Shown: one piece after another, positions 28,255 to 38,369 of the stretch | Layout of the letters: every line of letters begins with the position of its first letter | How positions within the stretch are numbered: the stretch's first letter is position 1 | DNA from: Comamonadaceae bacterium | GTDB lineage: Bacteria; Pseudomonadota; Gammaproteobacteria; Burkholderiales; Burkholderiaceae_C | Assembly: GCA_027486555.1 (NCBI GenBank) | Contig: JAIXOX010000006.1 | Span: forward strand, 1-64,000 | Reading direction: 5' to 3' | Length of the DNA: 64,000 nt | Made by a program: the position numbers and the translations under genes | The notes under the pieces: model-generated | What the model was told of the DNA's origin: nothing | The model's input: only the letters and a program-made list of their open reading frames with translations | Database searches by the model: none

Positions 28255-28806
28255 ATGACCACACCCAACTCTTCTACCCCAGTTCAACGCTACCACCCCG
28301 CGCTGATGGCCCTGCATTGGCTTATGGCCCTGATGATCATTGCCCTTCTACTGGGTGGCAGCCTGGTGACGGCGCCCACGCCCAACACCGACCCGGAAAA
28401 GATCGGCCATATCAAAGGACACATGATCGTCGCCCTGAGTGTGGGTGTGCTGCTGATTGTGCGTCTGCTGGTGCGCCTGCGCACCAGCCACCCCGCTCCC
28501 GCGCGCTCCGGCATGGCCTGGGCCGACCGGTTGGCACCGTGGACCCACTGGGCCTTTTATGTTCTGGTGTTCACCATGCTGGTCAGTGGCATGACCATGG
28601 CAGCGATGACCGGTCTACCCGACATCGTTTTCAATGGCAAAGGCAGCCTGCCATCTGACTTCTGGCATTTGCCGCCACGTGTTGTGCATGGCATTGTTGC
28701 CAAAGCGCTGTTCGCTTTGATTGCCCTGCACATTGGCGCCGCGGTTTACCACCAGGTGATTCGCAAGGATGGTTTGCTGTCACGCATGTGGTTTGGCAAA
28801 CGATAA
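28255..28806 (+). CDS. Cytochrome b561-type membrane protein
   Basis: YHPALMALHWLMALMIIALLLGG; GHMIVALSVGVLLIVRLLVRL; conserved His in TM helices. Confidence 0.88.
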   Translation: MTTPNSSTPVQRYHPALMALHWLMALMIIALLLGGSLVTAPTPNTDPEKIGHIKGHMIVALSVGVLLIVRLLVRLRTSHPAPARSGMAWADRLAPWTHWAFYVLVFTMLVSGMTMAAMTGLPDIVFNGKGSLPSDFWHLPPRVVHGIVAKALFALIALHIGAAVYHQVIRKDGLLSRMWFGKR

Positions 28807-28822
28807 CGCCACGGTGATCACC

Positions 28823-29617
28823 ATGACTACCCCACGTCAGCCTTCCATTTACATCCCCCATGGGGGCGGTCCGGCGTTCTTCATGCAGGGACCCATGCAG
28901 CGCATGTTTGCGCCCATGCAGGAGTTTCTCGCCACGGTGCACCAGACGCTGCCAGCCACGCCCACCGCCATTTTGCTGGTAACTGCCCATTGGGAGTCGC
29001 TGGTGGTGCGCTTAACGGGCAACCCCAAGCCCGAGCTGGTGTACGACTACTACGGTTTCCCTCCGGAGATGTACAACCTGCGCTATGACGCCCCCGGTGC
29101 ACCGGGCCTGGCCGCGCAAAGTGCTGCGCTGCTGAAAGCCGCAGACATCCAGGCGCAGGTTGACCCGGACTATGGCTGGGACCATGGTGTATTCATTCCA
29201 CTGAAGGTAATGTTTGCGCAAGCCAACATCCCGGTGGTCGCCATGTCGCTGCAAGCCGGGCTCGACCCCCTCGCCCACATCGCCATGGGCCAGGCCTTGC
29301 GATCCCTACGCGATGAGGGTGTACTCATCGTTGGTAGCGGCATGAGCTACCACAACCTCGGCGGCTCGCCCCATGCAGCCGCCGAGTCGCACGCATTCGA
29401 CGCATGGCTGGACACCGCCTTGCAGGGAGACAGCGCCCACCGCAAAACCCAACTCACCCAATGGGCAACAGCACCCACCGCCCGGCAGTCTCATCCCCGG
29501 GAGGAGCATCTGCTGCCACTTATGGTGGCCAGTGGTGCGGGCAGTGATGCACCGGCGCAGAAAATCTGGAAGGGCGCTGTCGGCCAGACCTCCGTGTCGG
29601 CCTGGGCGTTCGATTGA
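28823..29617 (+). CDS. LigB/DODA-type extradiol ring-cleavage dioxygenase
   Basis: IYIPHGGGPAFF; ILLVTAHWES; YGWDHGVFIPLKVMFAQANIPVVAMSL; GSGMSYHNL. Confidence 0.9.
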   Translation: MTTPRQPSIYIPHGGGPAFFMQGPMQRMFAPMQEFLATVHQTLPATPTAILLVTAHWESLVVRLTGNPKPELVYDYYGFPPEMYNLRYDAPGAPGLAAQSAALLKAADIQAQVDPDYGWDHGVFIPLKVMFAQANIPVVAMSLQAGLDPLAHIAMGQALRSLRDEGVLIVGSGMSYHNLGGSPHAAAESHAFDAWLDTALQGDSAHRKTQLTQWATAPTARQSHPREEHLLPLMVASGAGSDAPAQKIWKGAVGQTSVSAWAFD

Positions 29618-29787
29618 GCGACCGCGATCTCAGTTTGTTGGCTCGTCTCGCCCTGCTCGGTCGTGCGCTGCTATGCACACGCTGGTGTCTACCGAGAAGC
29701 CACTGTGGCGGTAGCCCAGCATTTCCTTGGCCTCGAAACTCTCCCGCAGACCCCGCCCGACAAAACGCAAGTTTCAGTGGAGACTAA

Positions 29788-30131
29788 CTAACTAACTTGC
29801 TTGCAAGTTATGTCGGAACTAAAGGCGCGCAGGATGCGTCGGCGCAAGGTGGCCTGCACTTTGAACACGGTATCCCCATCAATGCCACTGGCCGTGTGGA
29901 AGACGACACCCGGCGCTGCGACTTGGACATCGGCATCCCCTGCCACTTCTTCAAACACCCCATCGACCACGCAAACGAGGAAGTGCACATGCTTGTTCAG
30001 GCTGGAGCCGAACCGATGAATGAAGGCGACTGCGCCGATGTGCAGCGCTGCCTTGTCTGCATTGGCCGCACCGGAGCTGTTGGATTGCAGGCCTTGCGCA
30101 ATGACCCGCAAGAAGATGCGCAGCACCATGG
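29788..30131 (-). mobile_element. IS91-family transposase internal fragment
   Basis: [14 protein letters not shown]...IGAVAFIHRFGSSLNKHVHFLVCVVDGVFEEV...FKVQATLRRRILRAF; no catalytic C-terminal half; ends at the duplicated BMC-H gene. Confidence 0.8.
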
Positions 30132-30146
30132 TCACAAGCCATCGGA

Positions 30147-30401
30147 ATGATCGAAACCAAAGGTTATGTTGCTGCTTTCGCTGCCGCTGACGCCATGGTC
30201 AAAGCCGCCAACGTCAACATCGTTGGCAAAAAAGAAGTCGGTGGCGGTCTCGTTGCCATCATCGTTTCGGGCGACGTGGGTGCCGTCAAGGCCGCCACCG
30301 AAGCCGGTGCTGAAGCCGCAGGCGCGATCGGTGAAGTGGTGTCTTGCCACGTCATCCCACGTCCACACGCTGACGTGTCCAAAGCTTTTGACGGCAACTG
30401 A
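30147..30401 (+). CDS. Second BMC-H copy, lacking the original start codon (first ATG is internal)
   Basis: Nucleotide homology to copy 1 runs from 30132 (codon 2); frame upstream reads TGG TCA CAA GCC ATC GGA ATG with a stop at 30102. Confidence 0.85.
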   Translation: MIETKGYVAAFAAADAMVKAANVNIVGKKEVGGGLVAIIVSGDVGAVKAATEAGAEAAGAIGEVVSCHVIPRPHADVSKAFDGN

Positions 30402-30430
30402 TCGCAGGCTGTTGCAGACAAGGAGGCCGC

Positions 30431-31096
30431 ATGGCCACTACTAAAAAAACAGCAGCGCCTGCCAAGCCGGCCGCTGAGCTTCGGGTTTACCTGACACTCA
30501 CCGACCTGCAGCCCCAGTTCTCTTCGTGGATGAGTTCGCCCCTGGGCGCTCGCGGCTACGTGGCGATGCAAGGCACCCATGCGCTGCTGGTGGAGATCGC
30601 CCCCGGGCTGTCCATCCAGCGCGTGATTGACTTGGCCCTGAAGGCTGAACCCACGCTGGAGCCGGGCATCTTGGCCGTCGAGCGGCAATTTGGCGTGCTG
30701 GAGTTGCACAGCAACGATGGCGCGGCGCTACACCGTGCAGGCCAGGTCATTTTGGACTGGATGGGCGCGAAGGCCGAAGACCAGTTGCGCCCGCATCTGC
30801 TGTACAGCGACATTCTGGAAAACGTGACCGATCAGCACGCCGTGTTGATGAACCGCACACGCCAAGCCAGCATGGTGCTGCCCGGCGACCACATGCTGCT
30901 GATGGAAGTGGCCCCGGCCCTGTTTGGTGCCCACATGGCCAACGAAGCCGAAAAAGTGGCACCCGACCTGACCCTGGTCGAGTGCAGCATGATCGGTGCC
31001 AGCGGCCGCATGTACCTGACCGGCAGCATGGCCTCGCTTGAAAAAGCCAAGGCGCATGTGGAGCAACTGCTCGCGGAGATTCCGGGCAGGGGCTGA
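30431..31096 (+). CDS. Second BMC-T copy
   Basis: 221 aa, about 10 substitutions relative to 25623-26288; same aaggaggccgcATG RBS. Confidence 0.92.
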   Translation: MATTKKTAAPAKPAAELRVYLTLTDLQPQFSSWMSSPLGARGYVAMQGTHALLVEIAPGLSIQRVIDLALKAEPTLEPGILAVERQFGVLELHSNDGAALHRAGQVILDWMGAKAEDQLRPHLLYSDILENVTDQHAVLMNRTRQASMVLPGDHMLLMEVAPALFGAHMANEAEKVAPDLTLVECSMIGASGRMYLTGSMASLEKAKAHVEQLLAEIPGRG

Positions 31097-31220
31097 TGGC
31101 CCTCAGCTGTCCGAACACTTGCCCTCTGCAGGAGCAAGGACCACGGCATTTGCAAGTCACGCAGACCACTGCCCATTGACCCGAGGTGGCTCCACCAAAG
31201 GGCTTCCTTGGTGCTGCAAA

Positions 31221-31257
31221 AAAAGCCGCCTGCCCTTGTGGGGCAGGCGGCTTTTTT
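31221..31257. terminator. Intrinsic terminator (bidirectional)
   Basis: aaaaagccgcctgcccttgtggggcaggcggctttttt. Confidence 0.9.
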
Positions 31258-31273
31258 ACCGGTTAAAAACCGA

Positions 31274-31522
31274 TCACTTGGCCGCGGGCATGGCCTTTTT
31301 GGCCGCTTCTGCGTGGGTTTGAGCATGGGTCATGTGCTCTTGGGCCACTTTGACGTGGGTTTGTGCGCCGGTGTGGTCGTTTGCCACGATGAGTTTGGCC
31401 ACTTCTTTGTGTGATTTGGCGGCCAATTCGTGGTGTTCTGCGGCTTTGCTGTGGTGTTGCTCTGGCTTGAGCATGGCAGGGGCTGGTGTGCTGGTGGCGG
31501 GTGTTTTGGTGTCGAATGACAT
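31274..31522 (-). CDS. Small Ala/His/Lys-rich helical protein
   Basis: 82 aa; SKAAEHHELAAKSHKEVAKLIVANDHTGAQTHVKVAQEHMTHAQTHAEAAKKA. Confidence 0.65.
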   Translation of the reverse strand: MSFDTKTPATSTPAPAMLKPEQHHSKAAEHHELAAKSHKEVAKLIVANDHTGAQTHVKVAQEHMTHAQTHAEAAKKAMPAAK

Positions 31523-31716
31523 GTGAAGTTCTTTCAAAAATAGGGAGAAGAAACCAAGGTGTGAACCAAGTGCACCTGGTTCACCCTGCCATCTTTGGGC
31601 ATTCAGGTTTGGGGGTCTGTCTGTTGGCACACCTTGGTCAGTGCTACTTGAGTCTGCGCTCCAGTCACGATTACAAAACCAGAACAACTCGGTACTGAAG
31701 GGATGTTGTGTAATAA

Positions 31717-32811
<1,095 letters not shown>

Positions 32812-32914
32812 GCTGAGCTTGCCTTAGGACGAGGGGCACCGGGAAAACGTGGTCTTGACAGGCCACGCGGGTCCACCCAAAGTGGGCGGCTGTTCTTTAA
32901 AAACGGGCCTGCCC

Positions 32915-34825
32915 ATGAACACCTCCCAGCACGCGCACATCGCCACCGTGGTCAGCGTGGCCACGCAGGGCGCGGCTTTGGCCACAACGGGCCACGAGCA
33001 GCTGATCCGTGACTCCTGGTTTCGCTGCGTGCATGAGCACCAGCTCGACCCCACGCGCATGCAAGAAGCCATCATCTTGCCGCACACGCGTTTGCGCGAG
33101 CACCAGGACCAGATGGAGGCGTTTTTGCACATCGCGCGGCATGGTCTGGAGTCGCTCTATGCCAAAGTCGCTGGGCTCGGTTATGTGGTGTTGCTCACCG
33201 ATGCCAAGGGGGTGACGGTGGATTTTCTGGGCGATCTGGTGTTCGAGCCCAGTTTGCGCAAGGCGGGTTTGTATCTGGGGGCCGACTGGAGCGAGCAACA
33301 TGCAGGCACTTGTGGTGTAGGCACTTGCATCAGCACCGGCCAGGCGCTCACGGTGCATTTGGACGACCATTTCGATGCCACGCACATTCCCTTGACCTGC
33401 ACCTCGGCACCGGTTTATGACAGCCGAGGCCAGCTCAGCGCCGTGCTGGACATCTCGCAACTGAGCTCGGCTCAGCCCAAGACGAGCCAGCATTTGGCGC
33501 TGCAGCTGGTGCAGATGTACGCACACGACATTGAAAACGCCGCCTTTTTGTACCGGCACCGGCGCGATTGGATTTTGCGTTTGTCCAGTGCGCCGCAATT
33601 TCTGGATGTGCAACCGGATTACCTGCTCGCGCTGGACAGCAACGGGCGGGTGGTGGGTCACAACCGCCGCGCCCAACTGGGACTGCAGACCGATCCCGCA
33701 CAGCCCCTACTGGGCACACGCTTTGAACGGCTGTTCGACCTGCCATTTGCCGACCTCGGCCGTTATGTTCAAACTCGGCCTTCAGACCAACGCGCGGTCC
33801 TGCATGCGGGCGGGCGGCAATTGTTGTTTTTGTCGGCCACCCCCCCGCCCAAATTGCCCACCAGCCAGCGCCAAAGCGATGTGGCGGTGCCGCCTGCGCT
33901 GGCGGCTCTGTCGGCGGGCGACCCACCTTTGGAGCGGCAGATCGAGCGTGTGGCGCGGCTGGTCAATTCGCCCATCAGTTTGTTGATCACGGGTGAAACC
34001 GGCTCGGGCAAGGAATACTTTGCCAAGGCGGTGCACGCCAGCAGCGAGCGCAGGCAGCAGCCCTTTGTGGCGGTCAATTGCGCGGCCATTCCTGAAGCCC
34101 TGATCGAGAGCGAGCTGTTCGGGCATTTGCCCGGCAGCTTTTCGGGGGCGTCTCCGAAAGGCAAGCGTGGCCTGATTCCCGAAGCCGATGGGGGCACCTT
34201 GTTTCTGGACGAAATCGGCGACATGCCATTGGCCTTGCAAGCCCGGCTGCTGCGTGTGTTGTCCGAGCGAGAGGTCTTGCCGGTAGGCGCCACCCGGGCC
34301 GTACCAGTCAATGTGCGGGTGATCGCGGCCACCCACGCGCCGCTGGAGACCTGGGTGCGCGCCGGGCGTTTTCGGGACGACCTGTATTACCGCTTGAACG
34401 GGGCGCACATCATGCTGCCGCCCTTGCGTGAGCGATCCGATCTGAGCGCCATGATCGACCGTCTGCTGCCAGGGCGCACGCTGGCCCCCGAAGCGAGGCA
34501 GCGACTCTTGCAGCACCGCTGGCCCGGCAATTTGCGGGAGCTGCGCAATGTGCTCGATTACGCCTGCAGCATGTGCCAGCAGGGCCCCATAGGTTTGGAC
34601 GATTTGCCCGAACTGCTGGGCAGCCACGAGGCCCCATGCACGGACCCCGAACACAACACCCAAGACAGCGTGCCACACCGCAGCGATGACGATTTGTTGC
34701 AAGCGCTTCGCTTGTCGCAATGGAATGTGAGTGCCGTCGCCCGCAGCCTGAACGTCTCGCGCATGACGCTGTACCGGCGCATGAAACGGGCGGGCATTGT
34801 GGCCCCGCACCGACAGGCGGTGTGA
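32915..34825 (+). CDS. Sigma54-dependent activator (AcoR-like: GAF, AAA+, Fis-type HTH)
   Basis: GETGSGKEYFAKAVHASS; GSFSGA; GGTLFLDEIGDMPLALQARLLRVL; HRWPGNLRELRNVL; C-terminal NVSAVARSLNVSRMTLYRRMKR. Confidence 0.92.
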   Translation: MNTSQHAHIATVVSVATQGAALATTGHEQLIRDSWFRCVHEHQLDPTRMQEAIILPHTRLREHQDQMEAFLHIARHGLESLYAKVAGLGYVVLLTDAKGVTVDFLGDLVFEPSLRKAGLYLGADWSEQHAGTCGVGTCISTGQALTVHLDDHFDATHIPLTCTSAPVYDSRGQLSAVLDISQLSSAQPKTSQHLALQLVQMYAHDIENAAFLYRHRRDWILRLSSAPQFLDVQPDYLLALDSNGRVVGHNRRAQLGLQTDPAQPLLGTRFERLFDLPFADLGRYVQTRPSDQRAVLHAGGRQLLFLSATPPPKLPTSQRQSDVAVPPALAALSAGDPPLERQIERVARLVNSPISLLITGETGSGKEYFAKAVHASSERRQQPFVAVNCAAIPEALIESELFGHLPGSFSGASPKGKRGLIPEADGGTLFLDEIGDMPLALQARLLRVLSEREVLPVGATRAVPVNVRVIAATHAPLETWVRAGRFRDDLYYRLNGAHIMLPPLRERSDLSAMIDRLLPGRTLAPEARQRLLQHRWPGNLRELRNVLDYACSMCQQGPIGLDDLPELLGSHEAPCTDPEHNTQDSVPHRSDDDLLQALRLSQWNVSAVARSLNVSRMTLYRRMKRAGIVAPHRQAV

Positions 34826-34833
34826 ATGCGGCG

Positions 34834-34881
34834 TGTGACACCTGTCACAGGTTCAGGTGTCACAGGTGATGCGCTGTGACA
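34834..34881. promoter_or_regulatory. Array of TGTGACA inverted repeats (candidate activator-binding sites)
   Basis: TGTGACA-CC-TGTCACA (34834-34849) and TGTCACAG-N8-CTGTGACA (34858-34881). Confidence 0.75.
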
Positions 34882-34949
34882 TCCGGGTAGACCCCGGGTA
34901 GGTTTTGATTTCTTGTGGTCTGACAAGGACTTGCAAGTGGCGACCGATC

Positions 34950-34965
34950 TGGCACGGCACTTGAT
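34950..34965 (+). promoter_or_regulatory. Sigma54 -24/-12 promoter
   Basis: TGGCACGgcacTTGAT vs consensus TGGCACG-N4-TTGCW; 53 bp upstream of the monooxygenase start. Confidence 0.75.
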
Positions 34966-35017
34966 TGTTTCCCTGCACCGCACCATGTCGGGTGCGGCAC
35001 TACCAGGAGAGAAACCC

Positions 35018-36826
35018 ATGAGTGACAAGTCCCCCTCACAGAGGGCTCAGGCGTGGCTGGAGAGCTTTGAGCAAGCCATGCGCCAAGGTCAGGCCGCACA
35101 AGCTGCGGCCCTGTTTGACACCGACTGCTATTGGCGTGATCTGGTGTCTTTTACCTGGAACATTGGCACCCAGGAAGGCCACAGCGCCATCGAAGCCATG
35201 CTGCAAGCACGACTGGCCGATGTGCAGCCCTCCAACTTGGCGCTCGAAGGCGAAGCCACCGAGGCCGATGGCGTGGTCGACGCCTGGTTCACGTTTGAAA
35301 CCGGTGTGGCGCGCGGGCGCGGGCACCTGCGCCTCAAGGCCACGGCCCAAGGCGATAAGGCCTGGACGCTGTTGACCACCATGACTGAGCTGAAAGGCTT
35401 TGAGGAAAAAAAGGGCAACCGACGCGTCAAAGGGGCCGAACACGGGGCGCAAGTGGGCCGCAAAAGCTGGCTGGAGCGTCGCCAGGACGAAGAGGCCCGC
35501 CTGGGCTACGACGAGCAGCCGCATGTGCTGATCGTGGGCGGCGGTCAGGGCGGCATCATGCTGGCGGCCCGGCTACGGCGACTGGGTGTGCCCACCATCG
35601 TGGTCGAGCGCAATGAAAAAGCAGGGGACAGCTGGCGCAAACGCTACAAAAGCCTGTGCCTGCACGACCCGGTCTGGTACGACCACTTGCCCTACATGCC
35701 TTTCCCCGATGACTGGCCCGTGTTTGCCCCCAAGGACAAGATCGGCGACTGGCTGGAGATGTACACCAAGGTCATGGAGATCAACTACTGGGGATCGACC
35801 ACCGCCAAAAAGGCCACGTTCAACGAGGCCCAAGACGAGTGGGAAGTTGTGGTGGACCGGGCTGGCCAAGAGGTGGTGTTGCGCCCCAAAGAGCTGGTGT
35901 TTGCGCTGGGCGTGTCGGGCTACGCCAACGTGCCCAAAATTGCGGGTGCCGAAACCTTTATGGGCGATCAACACCATTCCAGCAAGCACCCTGGCCCCGA
36001 GGCCTACAAAGGCAAAAAAGCGGTGGTGCTGGGCTCCAACAATTCGGCGCACGACATCTGCGCGGCCCTGTGGGAAAACGGCGTCGATGTGACCATGGTG
36101 CAGCGCAGCAGCACGCACATTGCGCCATCGGAATCGCTGATGGAGCTGGCTTTGGGCGGGCTTTACAGCGAAGAGGCGGTGCAAAGCGGCATTGACCACC
36201 ACAAGGCCGATCTGGTGTTTGCCAGCGTGCCTTATCAGATCATGCACACCTTCCACATACCGGTGTACGACGAAATGAAAAAGCGCGATGCCGACCTGTA
36301 CGGTCGGCTGGAGAAGGCGGGCTTCATGTTGGACTTTGGCGACGATGGCTCGGGCTTGTTCATGAAGTACCTGCGCCGGGGCTCAGGTTATTACATCGAC
36401 GTGGGCGCGAGCGAGCTGGTGGCCAATGGCAGTGTCAAGCTCAAAAGCCACAACAACATCGAGCGCATCAACCCCAAAAGTGTGACCTTGACCGATGGCA
36501 CCGAGCTGGAGGCCGACTTGCTGGTGTATGCCACCGGCTACGGCTCGATGAACCACTGGCTGGCCGACCTGATCTCGCCCGAAGTGGCAGACCGCGTGGG
36601 CAAGGTCTGGGGCTTGGGATCGGGCACCACCAAAGACCCCGGCCCTTGGGAAGGTGAACTGCGCAACATGTGGAAACCCACGCAACAAAAGCAGCTGTGG
36701 ATCCATGGCGGCAACCTTCACCAAAGCCGCCACTACTCGCAGTTCCTGTCGCTGCAACTGAAAGCGCGTTACGAAGGCCTGGACACCCCCGTGTACAAGC
36801 CTGCACCGGTGCACCACTTGCGCTGA
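35018..36826 (+). CDS. Flavin-containing monooxygenase with N-terminal NTF2-like domain
   Basis: VLIVGGGQGGIMLAARLRRLGVPTIVVERNEKAGDSWRKRYKSLCLHDP; VVLGSNNSAHDICAAL; LLVYATGYGSM. Confidence 0.92.
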   Translation: MSDKSPSQRAQAWLESFEQAMRQGQAAQAAALFDTDCYWRDLVSFTWNIGTQEGHSAIEAMLQARLADVQPSNLALEGEATEADGVVDAWFTFETGVARGRGHLRLKATAQGDKAWTLLTTMTELKGFEEKKGNRRVKGAEHGAQVGRKSWLERRQDEEARLGYDEQPHVLIVGGGQGGIMLAARLRRLGVPTIVVERNEKAGDSWRKRYKSLCLHDPVWYDHLPYMPFPDDWPVFAPKDKIGDWLEMYTKVMEINYWGSTTAKKATFNEAQDEWEVVVDRAGQEVVLRPKELVFALGVSGYANVPKIAGAETFMGDQHHSSKHPGPEAYKGKKAVVLGSNNSAHDICAALWENGVDVTMVQRSSTHIAPSESLMELALGGLYSEEAVQSGIDHHKADLVFASVPYQIMHTFHIPVYDEMKKRDADLYGRLEKAGFMLDFGDDGSGLFMKYLRRGSGYYIDVGASELVANGSVKLKSHNNIERINPKSVTLTDGTELEADLLVYATGYGSMNHWLADLISPEVADRVGKVWGLGSGTTKDPGPWEGELRNMWKPTQQKQLWIHGGNLHQSRHYSQFLSLQLKARYEGLDTPVYKPAPVHHLR

Positions 36827-36962
36827 AACGGGTGTCGCAAAAAGTGAAGATCAGTCCGTGATCTCCGCCACCATCGACACACTTTCGGGAGTGTCGATGG
36901 GAGGGCCATGGATTGCACCCCAGTGAACGCAAGGAGGCGGTGGGGCGTTATGCTCAGCGCCC

Positions 36963-38369
36963 ATGCACACCCTTGAACAACTGCGCAGCGGCGCACTGGC
37001 GGGCACGCGCCGCCTCGACCTGTCTTGTGGCCTGACCGAACTGCCCCACGAGGTTTTTGCCTTGGCCGACACACTGGAGGTGCTCAACCTGAGCGGCAAC
37101 CGTCTGCGCGATTTGCCATACCAGCTGCCGCGCCTGCACAAGTTGCAGGTGCTGTTTGCCTCAGACAACGACTTCACCGCGCTGCCCGAAGTGCTGGGCG
37201 ACTGCCCGGCTTTGTACATGGTCGGCTTCAAGGCCAACCGCATTGCCCATGTGCCTGCCGCCGCGCTGCCGCCCGCCTTGCGCTGGCTGACGCTCACGGA
37301 CAACGCCATCGGCCATTTGCCCACCGAACTGGGCCAGCGCCCGGCTTTGCAAAAGCTGATGCTGGCGGGCAACCAACTCAGCGCTCTGCCCGACAGCCTG
37401 CAGGCGGCACACCAACTGGAATTGCTGCGCATCTCTGCCAACCGCCTGGAGCGCTTGCCCGGCTGGCTGACCGAGCTGCCGCGCCTGGCCTGGTTGGCGC
37501 TGGCGGGCAATGCCCTGGGCTGGGCTTTTGCAGAAGGTTTTGCAAAAGATTTTGCAGAAAATGTTGTGGAAGATGTGCCGCTGCCCGAAGTGCCATGGGC
37601 TTTACTCACGCTGGGCCCATTGCTGGGCGAGGGCGCTTCGGGTCACATCCACCGCGTGCAGGCAGCTGGCTGGCCGCAGCCGCTGGCGCTCAAACTGTTC
37701 AAAGGCGCAGTGACCAGCGATGGTTTGCCCCAAGACGAACTGGCCGCTTGCCTGGCCGCAGGCCAACACCCCACGCTGACCACGCCCGTGGCGCGGTTGA
37801 GCCAACACCCCGCTCAGGCCCAGGGCTTGATGATGCCCCTCATCCCGTCCGCACACATCAACCTGGCGGGGCCGCCCAGTTTGCAAAGCTGCACGCGTGA
37901 CGTGTACCCGAGCGGCTTTCGTTTGAGCACCGATCTGGCGTTGAGCATTGCCTGCGATGTGGCCGATGCGCTGGCGCATTTGCACCAGCGTGGCGTGATG
38001 CACGGCGACCTGTATGCGCACAACATCCTGATTGACCCGGTGCACGGTCAGGTCCGGCTGGGTGACTTTGGCGCGGCCACACGGCTGCCCACCCAGCCAA
38101 GCAATGTGTGCCGTGGGTTGTTGGCGCTGGAGGTGCGGGCCTTGGGTTGTTTGCTGGAGGAGTTGGGCGCGGCCGCTTCGAGTGGCACGGCCGACAAGGC
38201 CGACATGCCACCGGCTGCGCACAAACACAGCCATGCCCAAGCGATTGACCCGACTGTCCAGGCCCTGTTGGACTTGGCCGTTGCCTGCTTGTCAGAACGG
38301 CCACCCGAGCGCCCCGTTGTGGCCGAGGTCGCTCAGGCACTTCAGGCCCTCAGGCTGGGCCGATCTTGA
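36963..38369 (+). CDS. Leucine-rich-repeat / protein-kinase fusion
   Basis: ~7 LRRs (LEVLNLSGNRLRDLPYQL, LQKLMLAGNQLSALPDSL ...), then LGPLLGEGASGHIHRV, MHGDLYAHNILID, VRLGDFGAA. Confidence 0.9.
   Translation: MHTLEQLRSGALAGTRRLDLSCGLTELPHEVFALADTLEVLNLSGNRLRDLPYQLPRLHKLQVLFASDNDFTALPEVLGDCPALYMVGFKANRIAHVPAAALPPALRWLTLTDNAIGHLPTELGQRPALQKLMLAGNQLSALPDSLQAAHQLELLRISANRLERLPGWLTELPRLAWLALAGNALGWAFAEGFAKDFAENVVEDVPLPEVPWALLTLGPLLGEGASGHIHRVQAAGWPQPLALKLFKGAVTSDGLPQDELAACLAAGQHPTLTTPVARLSQHPAQAQGLMMPLIPSAHINLAGPPSLQSCTRDVYPSGFRLSTDLALSIACDVADALAHLHQRGVMHGDLYAHNILIDPVHGQVRLGDFGAATRLPTQPSNVCRGLLALEVRALGCLLEELGAAASSGTADKADMPPAAHKHSHAQAIDPTVQALLDLAVACLSERPPERPVVAEVAQALQALRLGRS

Noticed and set aside
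29797-30150. 117-aa plus-strand ORF across the IS91/BMC-H junction
   Set aside because: Opposite strand to the recognisable transposase frame and ends out of frame with BMC-H; considered fortuitous.
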